Shown: positions 44,618 to 54,442, counted from the stretch's first letter. The stretch is DNA of 64,000 nucleotides from Kuenenia sp039794105 (GCF_039794105.1 NZ_JBDIWA010000002.1:124001-188000), one strand, 5' to 3'. Program-made: numbers and translations. Notes: generated by a model not told the origin, from the sequence alone.

Positions 44618-44799
44618 ATATTGCTTTTAAATAAAATATTTTGTAACAATAAATTAGGCATTCGGCAAGGGGTATTGGACTACACCCCACCCCTTCCCTC
44701 CCCGTTTACGCTGACCTTTATCCACACCAAACACCGTGGGTTCAGGGGGGCGGGATGGCGTAGGGGCAAAATTGTTTACGAGGAAGAGGAATATGTTTG

Positions 44800-45135
44800 A
44801 AAATGGCATACATTATGTTTTTTTATCCGCTCTATCGTTGCTTCCGTTCCCTTCATGTCCAAACGTTGCCTTGCCTGCTGAAAACTGGCGATGCTTTCTG
44901 CCGCAGGAAGGTTCTGTATGCCTTGTTGCATGCAGCTTATTCAGCGCCTTACGACAGTTCCATTCCTGAAGTTTGCCGTTGGAGGAACACCAGTTGAGCC
45001 ACTCGCACACCTTCCGCGATAGGGCCCGCCTGGAAATGCCCGGCATCTCGGCAATCACTTTACATATTCGCTCAAGTATTCCAATAGAAAATTCTTGTCC
45101 ACATATTCTCCTAGTGAACAGTATAAACATTTTCA
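44800..45135 (-). pseudogene. Frameshifted remnant of a DUF4338-type transposase/DruA-like protein
   Basis: From about 45130 the frame reads RRICGQEFSIGILERICKVI, then PGISRRALSRKVCEWLNW and RKALNKLHA: the N-terminal winged-helix region of DUF4338 proteins, found in IS transposases and Druantia DruA. The frame breaks after NKLHA. A second frame continues as GIQNLPAAESIASFQQARQR, the expected next segment, then the similarity ends. The catalytic body is absent. The 135-codon open frame across 44813-45220 is therefore not a gene. The rest of 44618-45273 shows only C-rich, simple sequence. Confidence 0.6.
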
Positions 45136-45273
45136 CTCCCGGTGTTAAGCGCGTATTATGATCGGGTTTGGAGGGGGGGTAGAGGGGAGGATTGAAATTT
45201 AGCATTTCTGATTTCACCATTTGTTTTTGACTGGCTTAATAGAATAAACCGGATATTTTCTTATCATCTGCGA

Positions 45274-46575
45274 TTAAAGTATTTTTTCAATCTGCTTTTT
45301 GATATTTCTTGCTTTGGTAGCAAGATGATAATGATGTTCCGGTGAGAATCTTTCTATGGCTTCAGCAATCCGTTCCAGGCATTCCATAGCAAACAGATAA
45401 ACCCCTTTTCTCGGCGCTTCGTGTCCAACGCTTTCAACCCATACTTCACAAGATGATATTCGTACCTGCGCCTTGAGGGCAAGAAGTATTAAATAATGAT
45501 CCAGAGGTGAACGCATTTGATGTTCTTCGTTTTTGCTTTCTTTATCCTGACGGAGATAGTCCCGTTTCAGGCTTTCAAAAAGGTTATGTACAAAAGGCTT
45601 AAGCAGACTGTAAACCGGATCGTCTTCAAAATCCTTGCGGTAAAATTCCGAATCGTCAAAGGACGATTCATGTGTGAATTTATTCCAATCGCGCAGTTCT
45701 GGCAGGGAACTAGCCCACGGTTCGGGTGGCTCTTCTTCCATTTCTTCGTAATGAAGGTCGACGCCCCTGACTTCATAATCTTCATCACCATCCTCGTCTT
45801 TTATGTCCGGAATCCATGAAATGTCTAAAAACCTTTCCGGGTGTTCGGGGTTGAAGGCTGCGTCCCTCTTTTTCATCAGTTCATAAGCGATGAACTGTTT
45901 TTCCATCATCTTATCCCTTTGTGCGCTTTCTTCCATCATAAGTTGCATACCTTTTTCAAGGCTTGCCACTGAAAGTCCTTCAGCGTCAACCACGGCAATA
46001 AGGGGTTCTTCGAGCCTGGCTTGTTCCAGGTAATAATCCAGCCAGCATTCAGGCGACCACGATGTATCGGCCTCCGGTTCACTGGGTCTTATTCGTCTAT
46101 TTTCCCTGAAACCTTCAAGCATATTAAGGAAAATTTGAAAGTCTGGCGCAATTCTCGCTATGTCGCTAAGGAAACGGACGCCGGATTGGGATTTTTGGGA
46201 GGAAAGCTTGTCCATCTTTGACAGGACGTTACTTAGTAAATTGATTGCGTCTTCAACATCATCCCGGAGATAATAAGCCAATATGCTATTTATGCCTTCT
46301 TTTAACGCCTGTAAACTTTCTATGATTATTGCGACATTTTCACATTCTCTGCTCTTGGATATATCTTCCTCAAGGCGGTTGAAAACACATGGTATGAGGA
46401 ACATCAACCGGTCAAGGCCAGGGAGACGGCCGATTCCGTCCCGCGGGTCATCCGGGTCATGGAAAATATTTTCATCTGCCTTGCGGAAGAAATTATCGAG
46501 TTCGGCAAAAACATCCCTTGTTTTTGATATCTCTGTAAGCACTTGTTTGTAATCTGTCATATTTTGTCTATTCAT
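45274..46575 (-). CDS. Hypothetical acidic 433-aa protein
   Basis: 433 aa from the ATG at 46575 (TTG at 46584 and ATG at 46560 are alternatives). No family recognised. It is strongly acidic in the middle (DIKDEDGDEDYEVRGVDLHY) and otherwise mostly helical, with heptad-like segments at 85-150 and 405-430 and no membrane segment or signal peptide. Several Trp-Pro and Pro-rich turns suggest a folded enzyme or scaffold, but no catalytic motif stands out. A short ORF (46568-46681) overlaps its start. Confidence 0.75.
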   Translation of the reverse strand: MNRQNMTDYKQVLTEISKTRDVFAELDNFFRKADENIFHDPDDPRDGIGRLPGLDRLMFLIPCVFNRLEEDISKSRECENVAIIIESLQALKEGINSILAYYLRDDVEDAINLLSNVLSKMDKLSSQKSQSGVRFLSDIARIAPDFQIFLNMLEGFRENRRIRPSEPEADTSWSPECWLDYYLEQARLEEPLIAVVDAEGLSVASLEKGMQLMMEESAQRDKMMEKQFIAYELMKKRDAAFNPEHPERFLDISWIPDIKDEDGDEDYEVRGVDLHYEEMEEEPPEPWASSLPELRDWNKFTHESSFDDSEFYRKDFEDDPVYSLLKPFVHNLFESLKRDYLRQDKESKNEEHQMRSPLDHYLILLALKAQVRISSCEVWVESVGHEAPRKGVYLFAMECLERIAEAIERFSPEHHYHLATKARNIKKQIEKIL

Positions 46576-46681
46576 CTGTATCAAATATTTTGTTCATAAT
46601 ATTTTTTATACTCTCAGAAAATTCTTCCGCAAATTTAACAAATTCAACGGAATCTTCAAAATACAATTCTATAAATTCCAT
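46568..46681 (-). CDS. Possible small ORF (37 aa) coupled to the 433-aa gene
   Basis: ATG at 46681, TAG at 46568; the protein is acidic and Phe/Glu-rich (MEFIELYFEDSVEFVKFAEE then FSESIKNIMNKIFDTDE). It overlaps the larger gene's start region by 8 bases, so translation could be coupled. No similarity seen. Uncertain. Confidence 0.35.
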   Translation of the reverse strand: MEFIELYFEDSVEFVKFAEEFSESIKNIMNKIFDTDE

Positions 46682-46785
46682 TATGAAAAGGCATAATAAT
46701 CCCAGAGATTCCCTTTTAGTTTATGAGTTTATGAGTTTTCAACCTTTTGTCAAAGATGTTCTCCTTAAAAATCTCAACAGCAGCC

Positions 46786-48330
46786 TTATTTTTTCATTGC
46801 CCATGCAGGTGTTTCCGAAAGCGCCACGCCGAAAACGGGGATGGCTGCCAGATAGATAAGCGCTGTTATCAATGCCACGCCGAATAGGTTAAGAACAAGG
46901 CCGGTTTTAGCCATCATTGGTATTGTGACCTGGTCACTGCTGAATATAATGGCATTGGGCGGTGTTGCAACCGGAAGCATGAACGCACAAGATGCAGAAA
47001 GTGTTGCGGGGAGCATTAAAGCAAAGGGATGTATGTTAAGCGTTACTGATAAAGCGGCGAGTATGGGCAGGATCATTGTTGTTGTCGCCGTATTTGACGT
47101 AATTTCAGTCAGAAAGGTTATTAACAAACAGATAGCGATAATCATTGCTACGATAGGGAGAGTGCCTAAATCCACCATATTGCTGCCAATCCAATCGGAG
47201 AGGCCGGTAACCATGAATCCCTTTGCCAGCGCAAAACCGCCGCCAAAAAGAAGTAAGATTCCCCATGGAAGCTTTACCGCAGATTCCCAGTCAAGCACAA
47301 ATTCTCTTTTTTTAAGATCGACAGGAAGAATAAACAGGATGATTGCAGCAAAGATTGCAATTGTTGAATCGTGTACGTGGTTGTCCAGCCCAAAGTAGCT
47401 GGACCAGCCTGGAATGTTCAAAGAACCCATGGCAATATCCTTCCGGAATATCCATGCAAGGCAGGTAAGTATAAATACAAGCAGCGTGTATTTCTCTCCC
47501 TTATTCAGGTTTCCTAATAACGCAAGCTCTTTATCAATTATGTTTGTATCAGCGTTCCCCGTTTTCCGTTCAGGGGGGAAAGCCCAAAAGGTAAGATACC
47601 ACCATGTTAAGGGAATAAATGCACATACAAGGGGAATGCCAACCTTCATCCATTGAAAAAACCCAATCTCCGGCGCATGGGGAAACAGGATTTTTAACTG
47701 ACCGGCAAAGACGATATTTGGCGGTGTTCCAACAAGCGTCCCTATGCCGCCAATATTTGCGCTGTAAGCAATACCCAGCATCAATGCAGTGCCAAACCGT
47801 GTTTTACTCTTCTGGTCATGTTCATTCCCGCAAAAATGGGCAATCAACGCCATCCCGATGGGAAGCATCATCATAGTTGTGGCCGTATTGGAAATCCACA
47901 TGGACAAAAAGGCTGTCGCTATCATAAAACCAAGTACAAGCTGTCTCGGTTTATTGCCAATTATCTTTATAATAGAAAGGGCAATGCGCCGGTGCAGGTT
48001 CCATTTCTGCATGGATATTGCAATACAGAATCCGCCGAGGAAGAGGAATACCGCGTCTTCCGCATAGGGCATTGCAACTTCCCTGCCATTCATAATCCCC
48101 AGGATCGGAAACAGGGCCAGAGGCGCCAAGGCAGTGACAAAGATGGGGAGCGCTTCCGATATCCACCAGCACACCATTAACAAGGTTACTGCGGCGGTTT
48201 TTTGGGCAAGCGGGGACATACCTTCCGGCGCCGGCATGATAAGCATGATAAAGAAAAATACCACGCCAAGTCCAAAGCCAGCAATACGTTTGAAAGGATA
48301 AGAATAGTCGTAGTCTTTTTTTATTTTCAT
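46786..48330 (-). CDS. DASS (SLC13) family anion:Na+ symporter
   Basis: 514 aa with about 11-12 membrane helices. The two Ser-Asn-Thr substrate/sodium-binding motifs of the family are seen as ISNTATTMMMLPIG (about residue 145) and TSNTATTTMILPIL (about 415), one in each inverted repeat half. The family moves dicarboxylates, citrate, phosphate or sulfate with Na+; the substrate cannot be read off here. The ATG at 48330 starts MKIKKDYDYSY. Upstream lies a repeat element at 48336, so its own promoter must be within or beyond it. Confidence 0.9.
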   Translation of the reverse strand: MKIKKDYDYSYPFKRIAGFGLGVVFFFIMLIMPAPEGMSPLAQKTAAVTLLMVCWWISEALPIFVTALAPLALFPILGIMNGREVAMPYAEDAVFLFLGGFCIAISMQKWNLHRRIALSIIKIIGNKPRQLVLGFMIATAFLSMWISNTATTMMMLPIGMALIAHFCGNEHDQKSKTRFGTALMLGIAYSANIGGIGTLVGTPPNIVFAGQLKILFPHAPEIGFFQWMKVGIPLVCAFIPLTWWYLTFWAFPPERKTGNADTNIIDKELALLGNLNKGEKYTLLVFILTCLAWIFRKDIAMGSLNIPGWSSYFGLDNHVHDSTIAIFAAIILFILPVDLKKREFVLDWESAVKLPWGILLLFGGGFALAKGFMVTGLSDWIGSNMVDLGTLPIVAMIIAICLLITFLTEITSNTATTTMILPILAALSVTLNIHPFALMLPATLSASCAFMLPVATPPNAIIFSSDQVTIPMMAKTGLVLNLFGVALITALIYLAAIPVFGVALSETPAWAMKK

Positions 48331-48335
48331 TTTGT

Positions 48336-48676
48336 GTAACTATTCAGCGTAATCTATTAAACTACCGAAGCACAAATCGTTTCCAAATTCATGTTTGGGA
48401 ACGTAATGGCACCGGAAACTACATTCGCGGGTTCAGGTTTGCAACCGTTCGGCTGAGCTCACGACGAAGCCTGAACCAAACGTTTTATACTTTCAATCCC
48501 GCCTTCTATTGGCAGAATAAACGAAAAATAAATTCCTGATTCCAAACAGGGATTTTGTGATTTGGGCATTGGAATTTTGCCACAGTACATAGCCCTATTA
48601 TCCGCATAAACTCATAGGTTCAGGTTGCAAACCTGAACCCGCCGGTGGTCGTGTAATGTTTACGCTGAATAGTTAC
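48336..48676. mobile_element. GGTTCAGGTT element, copy 3, with 17-bp terminal inverted repeats
   Basis: GTAACTATTCAGCGTAA (48336-48352) and its exact complement (48660-48676) delimit a 341-bp unit, including the core 48427-48642. The left end palindrome carries a 23-bp insertion (GTTCGGCTGAGCTCACGACG...; about 48446-48468). It fills most of the gap between the DASS transporter and mnmA. No ORF. Confidence 0.75.
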
Positions 48677-48845
48677 TACCGAACAAGGGTTCGGATTATG
48701 AAGTTTTCTTATCATCCTTTTGTTTAGCGGTTTTTACGCTTGTTACAAAAACGTAAGCGGGCAGGATGGGTGAAGCAACAGTTTCCTAGTCTTTCTCTGT
48801 GCGGGCTTGCCAAATGCGATATGTTCATAGTGCTGATACGTGCTA

Positions 48846-49919
48846 TTAATCTTTCCTGTCAATCCATCCACCTCCCACAACAGTGTCATTGTCGTAAAAG
48901 ACCACTGCCTGTCCCGGGGTGATGGCTTTTTGCGGTTCTTTGAAGTGTACCTGAACCTTGTCTGTTCCAAAGGGGGATACGGTAGCGTGCGCCGGCATAT
49001 GGTGATAACGTATCTTTGCCTGCACTTCTATGGGTAATTCCAGTTGCTGGATGGAAATCCAGTTTAGTGCGGAGGCAATCAGTCCGGTTTCCTCGAGATC
49101 TTTGTCTGTGCCGATTATTACTGCATTTTCCCGTGGGTTTATATCTACTACGTATCGTGGCGAGCCAAAAGCAACTCCGAGACCTTTGCGCTGTCCGATG
49201 GTAAAGAACGGCGCCCCTTGGTGTTCTCCCAGGATGTTTCCCTGCCTGTCCTTGATGGGGCCTGGAGTAATACGGTTGCCATATCTCTCGTAAAGAAGGG
49301 AATGGTAATTATTGTCCAGTACAAAACAAATATCCTGGCTCTCAGGTTTGTCTTTTGTTTTCAGGTTTAAGTCTTTTGCTATCCGGCGGACGGATTCTTT
49401 CGTCAGCGTTCCCAGGGGGAAAAGGGTTTTTGAGAGTTGTTCCTGGTTGAGTGAAAAGAGAACGTATGACTGCTCTTTATTGAGATCATCACCTTTTTTT
49501 AACAAAAACCTGCCGTTGTGTTTTTCTACCTTTGCGTAGTGTCCCGTGGCGACAAAGTCCGCGTTTAGCATCTTTGCAAAATTCAGCAGTTTACCGAATT
49601 TTAGTTCCTGATTGCACATGATGCAGGGGTTGGGCGTTCTTCCGTTCAGGTATTCGGTGCAGAAATGGTCGATAATGTGATCAAAGGCTTCTTTAAAATT
49701 CAGGACATGGAATTGAATCCCCATCTGATCGGCAACGGTTTGTGCGTCATTGGCGTCCTCCAGACTGCAGCACACCTTTGTTTTCGTCATTGCGTCCAGT
49801 TTTTCAAGTCCTAAGCGCATGAAAAGTCCGACGACTTCATATCCTTGTTCCACCAGCAGGTGTGCCGCAACGCTGCTGTCAACACCTCCGCTCATGGCAA
49901 TAACAACCTTTGTCTTCAT
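48846..49919 (-). CDS. mnmA: tRNA-specific 2-thiouridylase
   Basis: 357 aa from the ATG at 49919, chosen because MKTKVVIAMSGGVDSSVAAH begins the PP-loop directly. Catalytic cysteines are in NPCIMCNQELKFG and SQDICFV. MnmA puts sulfur on C2 of the wobble U34 in tRNA-Glu, Lys and Gln. A 30-bp gap follows the thioredoxin-like gene, so the two are co-transcribed; no functional tie is known. Length agrees with the family (about 360). Confidence 0.95.
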   Translation of the reverse strand: MKTKVVIAMSGGVDSSVAAHLLVEQGYEVVGLFMRLGLEKLDAMTKTKVCCSLEDANDAQTVADQMGIQFHVLNFKEAFDHIIDHFCTEYLNGRTPNPCIMCNQELKFGKLLNFAKMLNADFVATGHYAKVEKHNGRFLLKKGDDLNKEQSYVLFSLNQEQLSKTLFPLGTLTKESVRRIAKDLNLKTKDKPESQDICFVLDNNYHSLLYERYGNRITPGPIKDRQGNILGEHQGAPFFTIGQRKGLGVAFGSPRYVVDINPRENAVIIGTDKDLEETGLIASALNWISIQQLELPIEVQAKIRYHHMPAHATVSPFGTDKVQVHFKEPQKAITPGQAVVFYDNDTVVGGGWIDRKD

Positions 49920-49949
49920 GGTAATTCTTTCAGGCAAACCTGCCACTGG

Positions 49950-50435
49950 CTATTTTTTCAGCAGAGCGGCAATTTCCAGGTCGAATGCGTCTTCCGTCAC
50001 AAATCCTATGTGTTTATTTGCAACGTCTCCGTTTTTATCGTAAATAATGGTGGTTGGGTATGCCCTTAGGTTGTAAGAAATAGCGATTTCGTTTCCCGCA
50101 AGATAAACGGGATAATTAATGCCGTTGTTTTTTACGAAATCAGGCACCACTTCAAGTCCATTTTCATCAAAGGCGATGCCGATAATCTCCACGCCGCTGT
50201 TTTTATATTTGTTATAGAGGTTTATAAATCCCGGTATTTCTTTTCTGCATGGAGGGCACCAGGTTGCCCATAGATCAACTACTACGATTTTCCCCTTATT
50301 ATTATGCAAAAGGGAGTTTAATTCAGATACTGTTATTGGTTTTACGGTATCGGTTGAGGCAAGCGCCATTTTAAAGGTAAAAAAAATAGCCGCCACACAT
50401 ACAATCGCTACATAGTTCCATTTTTGCTTGTTCAT
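49950..50435 (-). CDS. TlpA/ResA-like periplasmic thioredoxin
   Basis: 161 aa. N-terminal signal or anchor (KWNYVAIVCVAAIFFTFKM) followed by a thioredoxin fold with DLWATWCPPCRKE (about 53-65) as the redox-active site and YNLRAYPTTIIYDKNG with the cis-proline. The family reduces disulfides in the periplasm, for instance during cytochrome c maturation. Gene order is tlpA-mnmA; no cytochrome maturation genes are nearby. Confidence 0.9.
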   Translation of the reverse strand: MNKQKWNYVAIVCVAAIFFTFKMALASTDTVKPITVSELNSLLHNNKGKIVVVDLWATWCPPCRKEIPGFINLYNKYKNSGVEIIGIAFDENGLEVVPDFVKNNGINYPVYLAGNEIAISYNLRAYPTTIIYDKNGDVANKHIGFVTEDAFDLEIAALLKK

Positions 50436-50741
50436 TATTTCTGCTCCTTAATTATTTTATGATTGTTTTTGTCTATTACCCAATGATATAAATTTATACG
50501 TGTTTCTCATTTGTGCCAGTACATACAGTGAATTTCAAACTTGCCGGCAATCAATAAACGCAAAGCGAAGGCCGCCCTGCACCTCTCTTCCGGCCTGTTG
50601 TGGGGGTTAAGAAATCATAAGGTTTACTGTAATGCATGATGAAGCGAGATTCAATACTTTTTTGACAAGAATAAAAGGATGCATTAAAAATCCGCTTTCG
50701 CAATATGGTGGCGGGAAATAAAATACGCAAAGGCATAAACT
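50436..50741. other. Gene-free stretch between divergent genes
   Basis: This 306-bp region lies between the divergent thioredoxin gene and the small membrane protein gene, so it should hold promoters for both. I see no convincing -35/-10 pair, repeat or hairpin. Confidence 0.3.
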
Positions 50742-51149
50742 ATGGCAAAACGCAGACAAAAGGAACGATATAAAGATGTTGTAATAATCCTTGGAGCAAT
50801 AGCCCTTCTTACGGCGATAATTTTTATTATGGCCTTTGTGGATAAGGAATTGTTTCTTTACGATGAAATTGGCGCCCCCTCATTGGAGGAAATTTTAACA
50901 AATGCGGAAGATAAGGAAGAGTTTGTTTCGTTGCTCCAGCGCAAAATATCGGAACAGGGTTACGAAATCCAGTTATCGATCCCTGAAAATGAAGATGAAG
51001 ACTGTCTGAAAGTGGAATGGAAGCATATGAAGCGTTTTACCGTCTCATTGCTTGAACACCAGGAAGATATGATGTCAACGCTAAGAAGATTTGGTATTAA
51101 AAAGGTGATACTTACGAATGGACAAGAAAGCTGGACGGTATTGCCCTGA
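50742..51149 (+). CDS. Single-span small membrane protein, hypothetical
   Basis: 135 aa. Basic N-terminus (MAKRRQKERYKD), one membrane helix (about 13-34, VVIILGAIALLTAIIFIMAF), then an acidic cytosolic or periplasmic domain of about 100 residues with a helix-rich first half and a beta end (VILTNGQESWTVLP). No family recognised. The sequence after it (about 51160-51220) is a CTGCAATTTGCCGACTGCCG repeat also found elsewhere in the window. The next gene on the strand, sppA, starts 143 bp downstream. Confidence 0.7.
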   Translation: MAKRRQKERYKDVVIILGAIALLTAIIFIMAFVDKELFLYDEIGAPSLEEILTNAEDKEEFVSLLQRKISEQGYEIQLSIPENEDEDCLKVEWKHMKRFTVSLLEHQEDMMSTLRRFGIKKVILTNGQESWTVLP

Positions 51150-51291
51150 TAATGGGGAATACTGTACAGTCTGCAGTCTCCAGTCGGCAATCTGCAATCT
51201 GCAATTTGCCGACTGCCGATGGGAGAAGATACCGGTTTCTGTTTTATTATGGCATATAATTATTATTAAAAATCGCCCCCCATAATCAATT

Positions 51292-52281
51292 ATGAAAAAC
51301 AATCATTGTCACATGCTCCTTGCCTATTTTCTTTCCTGTCTCATGTTTTTGCTTTCAGGCTGTAGTTTTATAACGGTTTCTTTGGGGCCTACGGTGGGAC
51401 CGCTTCAGGAAAAGACCGTTTCGGGAAGGGGGAAAGACAAAATACTCATTATTGATATTTCAGGAATTATTTCTGATGAAAAAAAGGCAGGCTTTCCCGG
51501 TTTGACGGAAGAGCTGGATATGGTTTCACGTGTTAAGGAAGAGCTGACGCTGGCGAAGATGGACAAACAAGTGAAGGCAATTCTCCTGCGCATAAACAGT
51601 CCTGGCGGGAAGGTTACTGCATCGGACATGATGTATTATGAAATCATGCGGTTTAAAGAGGAGACGCAAAAAAAGGTTATTGCCTGTATTATGGATATTG
51701 GCGCATCGGGGGGTTATTATGTTGCGGCTTCTGCGGATAAAATTATAGCGCACCCGACAACGGTAACAGGAAGTATCGGCGTCATTATGATCAATCTTAG
51801 CATAGAAGGGCTTTTGCAGAAGATAGGAATTGCCGATGCCTCTGTTAAGACCGGAGAACACAAGGATATGGGTTCTCCTTTGAAGAAGATGACCGAAGAG
51901 GATCGGAGGATATTTTCAGAGATACTCAATGCTATGTATGAGAGATTCCTTTGCGTCATTGAGGAAAACAGGGAGGGTATTTCGATGGAGAAGATAAGAG
52001 AACTTGCGGACGGAAGGATTTATTCTGCTCAACAGGCGCTGGAGAATGGATTGATTGATCAAATAGGGTATCTGGATGACGCTGTTTCAATCGCAAAAAA
52101 AGAAACTAATCTTAAGGAGGCGCGAGTTATTCTTTATCACAGACCCGGGTCATACAAAAACAACATATATTCGCAATTAACCGGCGCAAGCGCAGGAAAC
52201 ATTAATCTTTTCAACATTGATATAAAGACGTTTATCCATTCCGGCGCCCCTTCTTCGTTTATGTATATATGGATGCCATAG
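51292..52281 (+). CDS. sppA: Signal peptide peptidase SppA-type lipoprotein (S49)
   Basis: 329 aa. The N-terminal leader ends in LLSGC, a lipobox, so it should be a membrane-anchored lipoprotein. The S49 domain (about 45-280) has LLRINSPGGKVTASD, the nucleophile Ser in IGASGGYYVA and the Lys candidate in KTGEHKDMGSP. Family members digest cleaved signal peptides or act in envelope stress. About 330 aa matches the short single-domain SppA type. The stop codon TAG begins a TAGTACCTTATCAGT repeat. Confidence 0.92.
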   Translation: MKNNHCHMLLAYFLSCLMFLLSGCSFITVSLGPTVGPLQEKTVSGRGKDKILIIDISGIISDEKKAGFPGLTEELDMVSRVKEELTLAKMDKQVKAILLRINSPGGKVTASDMMYYEIMRFKEETQKKVIACIMDIGASGGYYVAASADKIIAHPTTVTGSIGVIMINLSIEGLLQKIGIADASVKTGEHKDMGSPLKKMTEEDRRIFSEILNAMYERFLCVIEENREGISMEKIRELADGRIYSAQQALENGLIDQIGYLDDAVSIAKKETNLKEARVILYHRPGSYKNNIYSQLTGASAGNINLFNIDIKTFIHSGAPSSFMYIWMP

Positions 52282-52537
52282 TACCTTATCAGTGATTCCT
52301 TCGCACTTTTTGGCAAAATGTTTACTTGTGAAATCTGATAATTGTGAAATCCGAAGCACGAAACACGAAATCCGAAACAAATTCTAATAACAAAATTATT
52401 TGAAATTCTAAACAAAAGCCTTTTTCATATCTCGCATTTCGTGCTTCATAATTGTTGTATGTTTTGGATTTGTTTTGAATTTTATGTTTTGTTATTCGAA
52501 TTTGTTTCGTATTTCGTATTTCGTATTTCGTATTTTT
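52279..52537. repeat. Repeat block downstream of sppA
   Basis: It contains a TAGTACCTT copy (52279-52330) that begins on the sppA stop codon, an inverted repeat (GAAATCCGAAACAAATTC near 52365-52385 with the complementary half near 52495-52510) and a short heptamer array GTATTTC (about 4 copies, 52507-52534). Positions 52462-52521 are repeated directly at 54601-54660, on the other side of the regulator gene. Confidence 0.6.
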
Positions 52538-52636
52538 TATTTTGTGCTTGTTTGGTTCTGGCTATGCCAGCTTAGGGACTGCCGACTGTGGACTATTGTT
52601 ACTTATATTCTTCGTTATCAATTTTAGCCAACGTAA

Positions 52637-54442
52637 ATGAAAAAACATAGCATTCTTATCGTCGAAGACAGTTTGACACAACTTGAATTACTGGAGCATG
52701 TCTTTTTAAATAAAGGATATGGGATCTTTACCGCATCAAATGGAATTGCTGCCCTGGAAGAAATAAAAAAACAATGTCCGTCTATCATAATAAGCGATAT
52801 TTCGATGTCTGTGATGGATGGTTATGAACTGTGCCGTTCAATCAAAAACAATCAACTGTTTAACAAATTGCCGGTAATATTGCTCACCAGTTTATCAGAC
52901 CCCGAAGAAGTCCTTAAAAGCATCCAGGCAGGCGCTGATTGTTACATGACAAAGCCCTGTGACTACCAGCTTCTCCTTTCAAAGGTAGATGACCTTATTG
53001 CGAATAACAAAAACCTTTGTATTAATGCACCACGTACCACAATGGATTTTGCGTACAAAGGGAAACAATATAAGATAAATGCCGATGGCCCGCAAATTCT
53101 TAATATACTTGTTTCGACATACGAAAATATGGTAAATCAAAACAACAAGCTTAGGGCTATTGAAATGGAACAAAAAAACCTGAATCAACAACTCTCAAAA
53201 AAGGTAGATGAACGAACATCTGAATTAAGAGAAATTGCAACAAAAGACCAGTTAACAAATCTTTTAAACCGCGTTTCTTTTGAATCAGATAAAGAATTGT
53301 TTAAAAACCCGATCCTGCTATTAATAAATCTTGATGGATTCAAACGCATAAACAGTTTTTATGGGGTTCAGGCAGGCGACCATTTATTGAAAAAAATATC
53401 AGAAAAACTCGTTCATTTAATGCCGAAAAACATCCGTGCCAACATATACCGGTTAGGCGGAGATGATTTTGGGGTATTATGTGAGAACACGCCGTTTTTC
53501 CAATACGAAAAACTTGTAAATGAAATTATTGCAGCATTGGAAGAAGACGCCATTCTTTATCATGATTACGACATTTCTACCAGTGTGACCATTGGTATTT
53601 CAAAAGAAGCCCCTCTGCTGGAAAAAGCGGATATGGTGCTGAAATATTTGAAAAAAAATGCACGTATAAAGTTTATGGAATACAACGAACATCTTAACAT
53701 TTATCAAAACATATCCTCCAATTTAAATACAATACGGATATTAAAAAATGCCATTAGGAACGATACTATATTTTCTGTATTTCAACCAATATTAGATAAC
53801 AAAACAGGAAAAATTAATAAGTACGAATGCCTGATGAGGATTAAAGATGAAGACGGCAATGTATTGTCTCCCGTTTCTTTTTTAAAAGTCGCAAAAGAAT
53901 CCAAACTATATGCATCATTAACTGAAATAACCGTTAAAAAGAATTTCAATGCCTTTAAAAACAGTGCTTATACATTCTCCGTAAATCTTTCAATCGAAGA
54001 TATTCTGGATAAATCTTTCAACGATTTCCTGAGAAAAGAACTTAATAATAATGCACAATTGGGACAACGAATTATCTTTGAATTTTTGGAAAGCGAAGGT
54101 ATTGAAAGTTATGAGATTGTGCTCAAATTCATTAGAGAAATGAAAAACTATGGTTGTAAGATCGCCATCGATGATTTTGGGTCAGGTTACTCAAACTTTG
54201 AACATGTTTTAAAACTATATGTAGATTATATAAAAATAGATGCGTCGCTGATAAAAAACATCGATAAAGATATTAATGCTGTGATTATAGTTGAAACTAT
54301 TGTTAATTTTACGAAGAAATTAAATATAGAAACCGTAGCAGAGTATGTGGATTCATTTGAAGTATACAGAAAAATAAAGGAGCTGGGGGTGGATTATTCA
54401 CAAGGATACTTTATCGGAAAACCGGAAGCGGAAATTAATTAG
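52637..54442 (+). CDS. Response regulator with variant GGDEF and EAL domains
   Basis: 601 aa: receiver domain (1-120, with the phosphate acceptor Asp in IIISDISMSVMDG), a coiled-coil linker, a GGDEF-type domain (about 205-350) and an EAL-type domain (about 365-600). The cyclase signature is RLGGDDFGVL, and the I-site pattern RxxD is missing, so cyclase activity is doubtful. The EAL motif reads YECLMR, but the other phosphodiesterase residues (FEFLES, DDFGSGYSN, IKIDASLI, SQGYFIGKP) persist, so hydrolysis of c-di-GMP remains possible. No kinase gene is adjacent on the strand; the sigma-54 pair lies just downstream on the other strand. Direct repeats flank it. Confidence 0.9.
   Translation: MKKHSILIVEDSLTQLELLEHVFLNKGYGIFTASNGIAALEEIKKQCPSIIISDISMSVMDGYELCRSIKNNQLFNKLPVILLTSLSDPEEVLKSIQAGADCYMTKPCDYQLLLSKVDDLIANNKNLCINAPRTTMDFAYKGKQYKINADGPQILNILVSTYENMVNQNNKLRAIEMEQKNLNQQLSKKVDERTSELREIATKDQLTNLLNRVSFESDKELFKNPILLLINLDGFKRINSFYGVQAGDHLLKKISEKLVHLMPKNIRANIYRLGGDDFGVLCENTPFFQYEKLVNEIIAALEEDAILYHDYDISTSVTIGISKEAPLLEKADMVLKYLKKNARIKFMEYNEHLNIYQNISSNLNTIRILKNAIRNDTIFSVFQPILDNKTGKINKYECLMRIKDEDGNVLSPVSFLKVAKESKLYASLTEITVKKNFNAFKNSAYTFSVNLSIEDILDKSFNDFLRKELNNNAQLGQRIIFEFLESEGIESYEIVLKFIREMKNYGCKIAIDDFGSGYSNFEHVLKLYVDYIKIDASLIKNIDKDINAVIIVETIVNFTKKLNIETVAEYVDSFEVYRKIKELGVDYSQGYFIGKPEAEIN

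Noticed and set aside
44813..45220. 135-codon - strand frame as an intact gene
   Set aside because: Similarity to DUF4338 proteins switches frame partway and the body is missing; called a pseudogene remnant instead.
46590..46859. 89-codon + strand frame
   Set aside because: It overlaps the end of the DASS gene and the possible small ORF on the other strand, and has no coding character.
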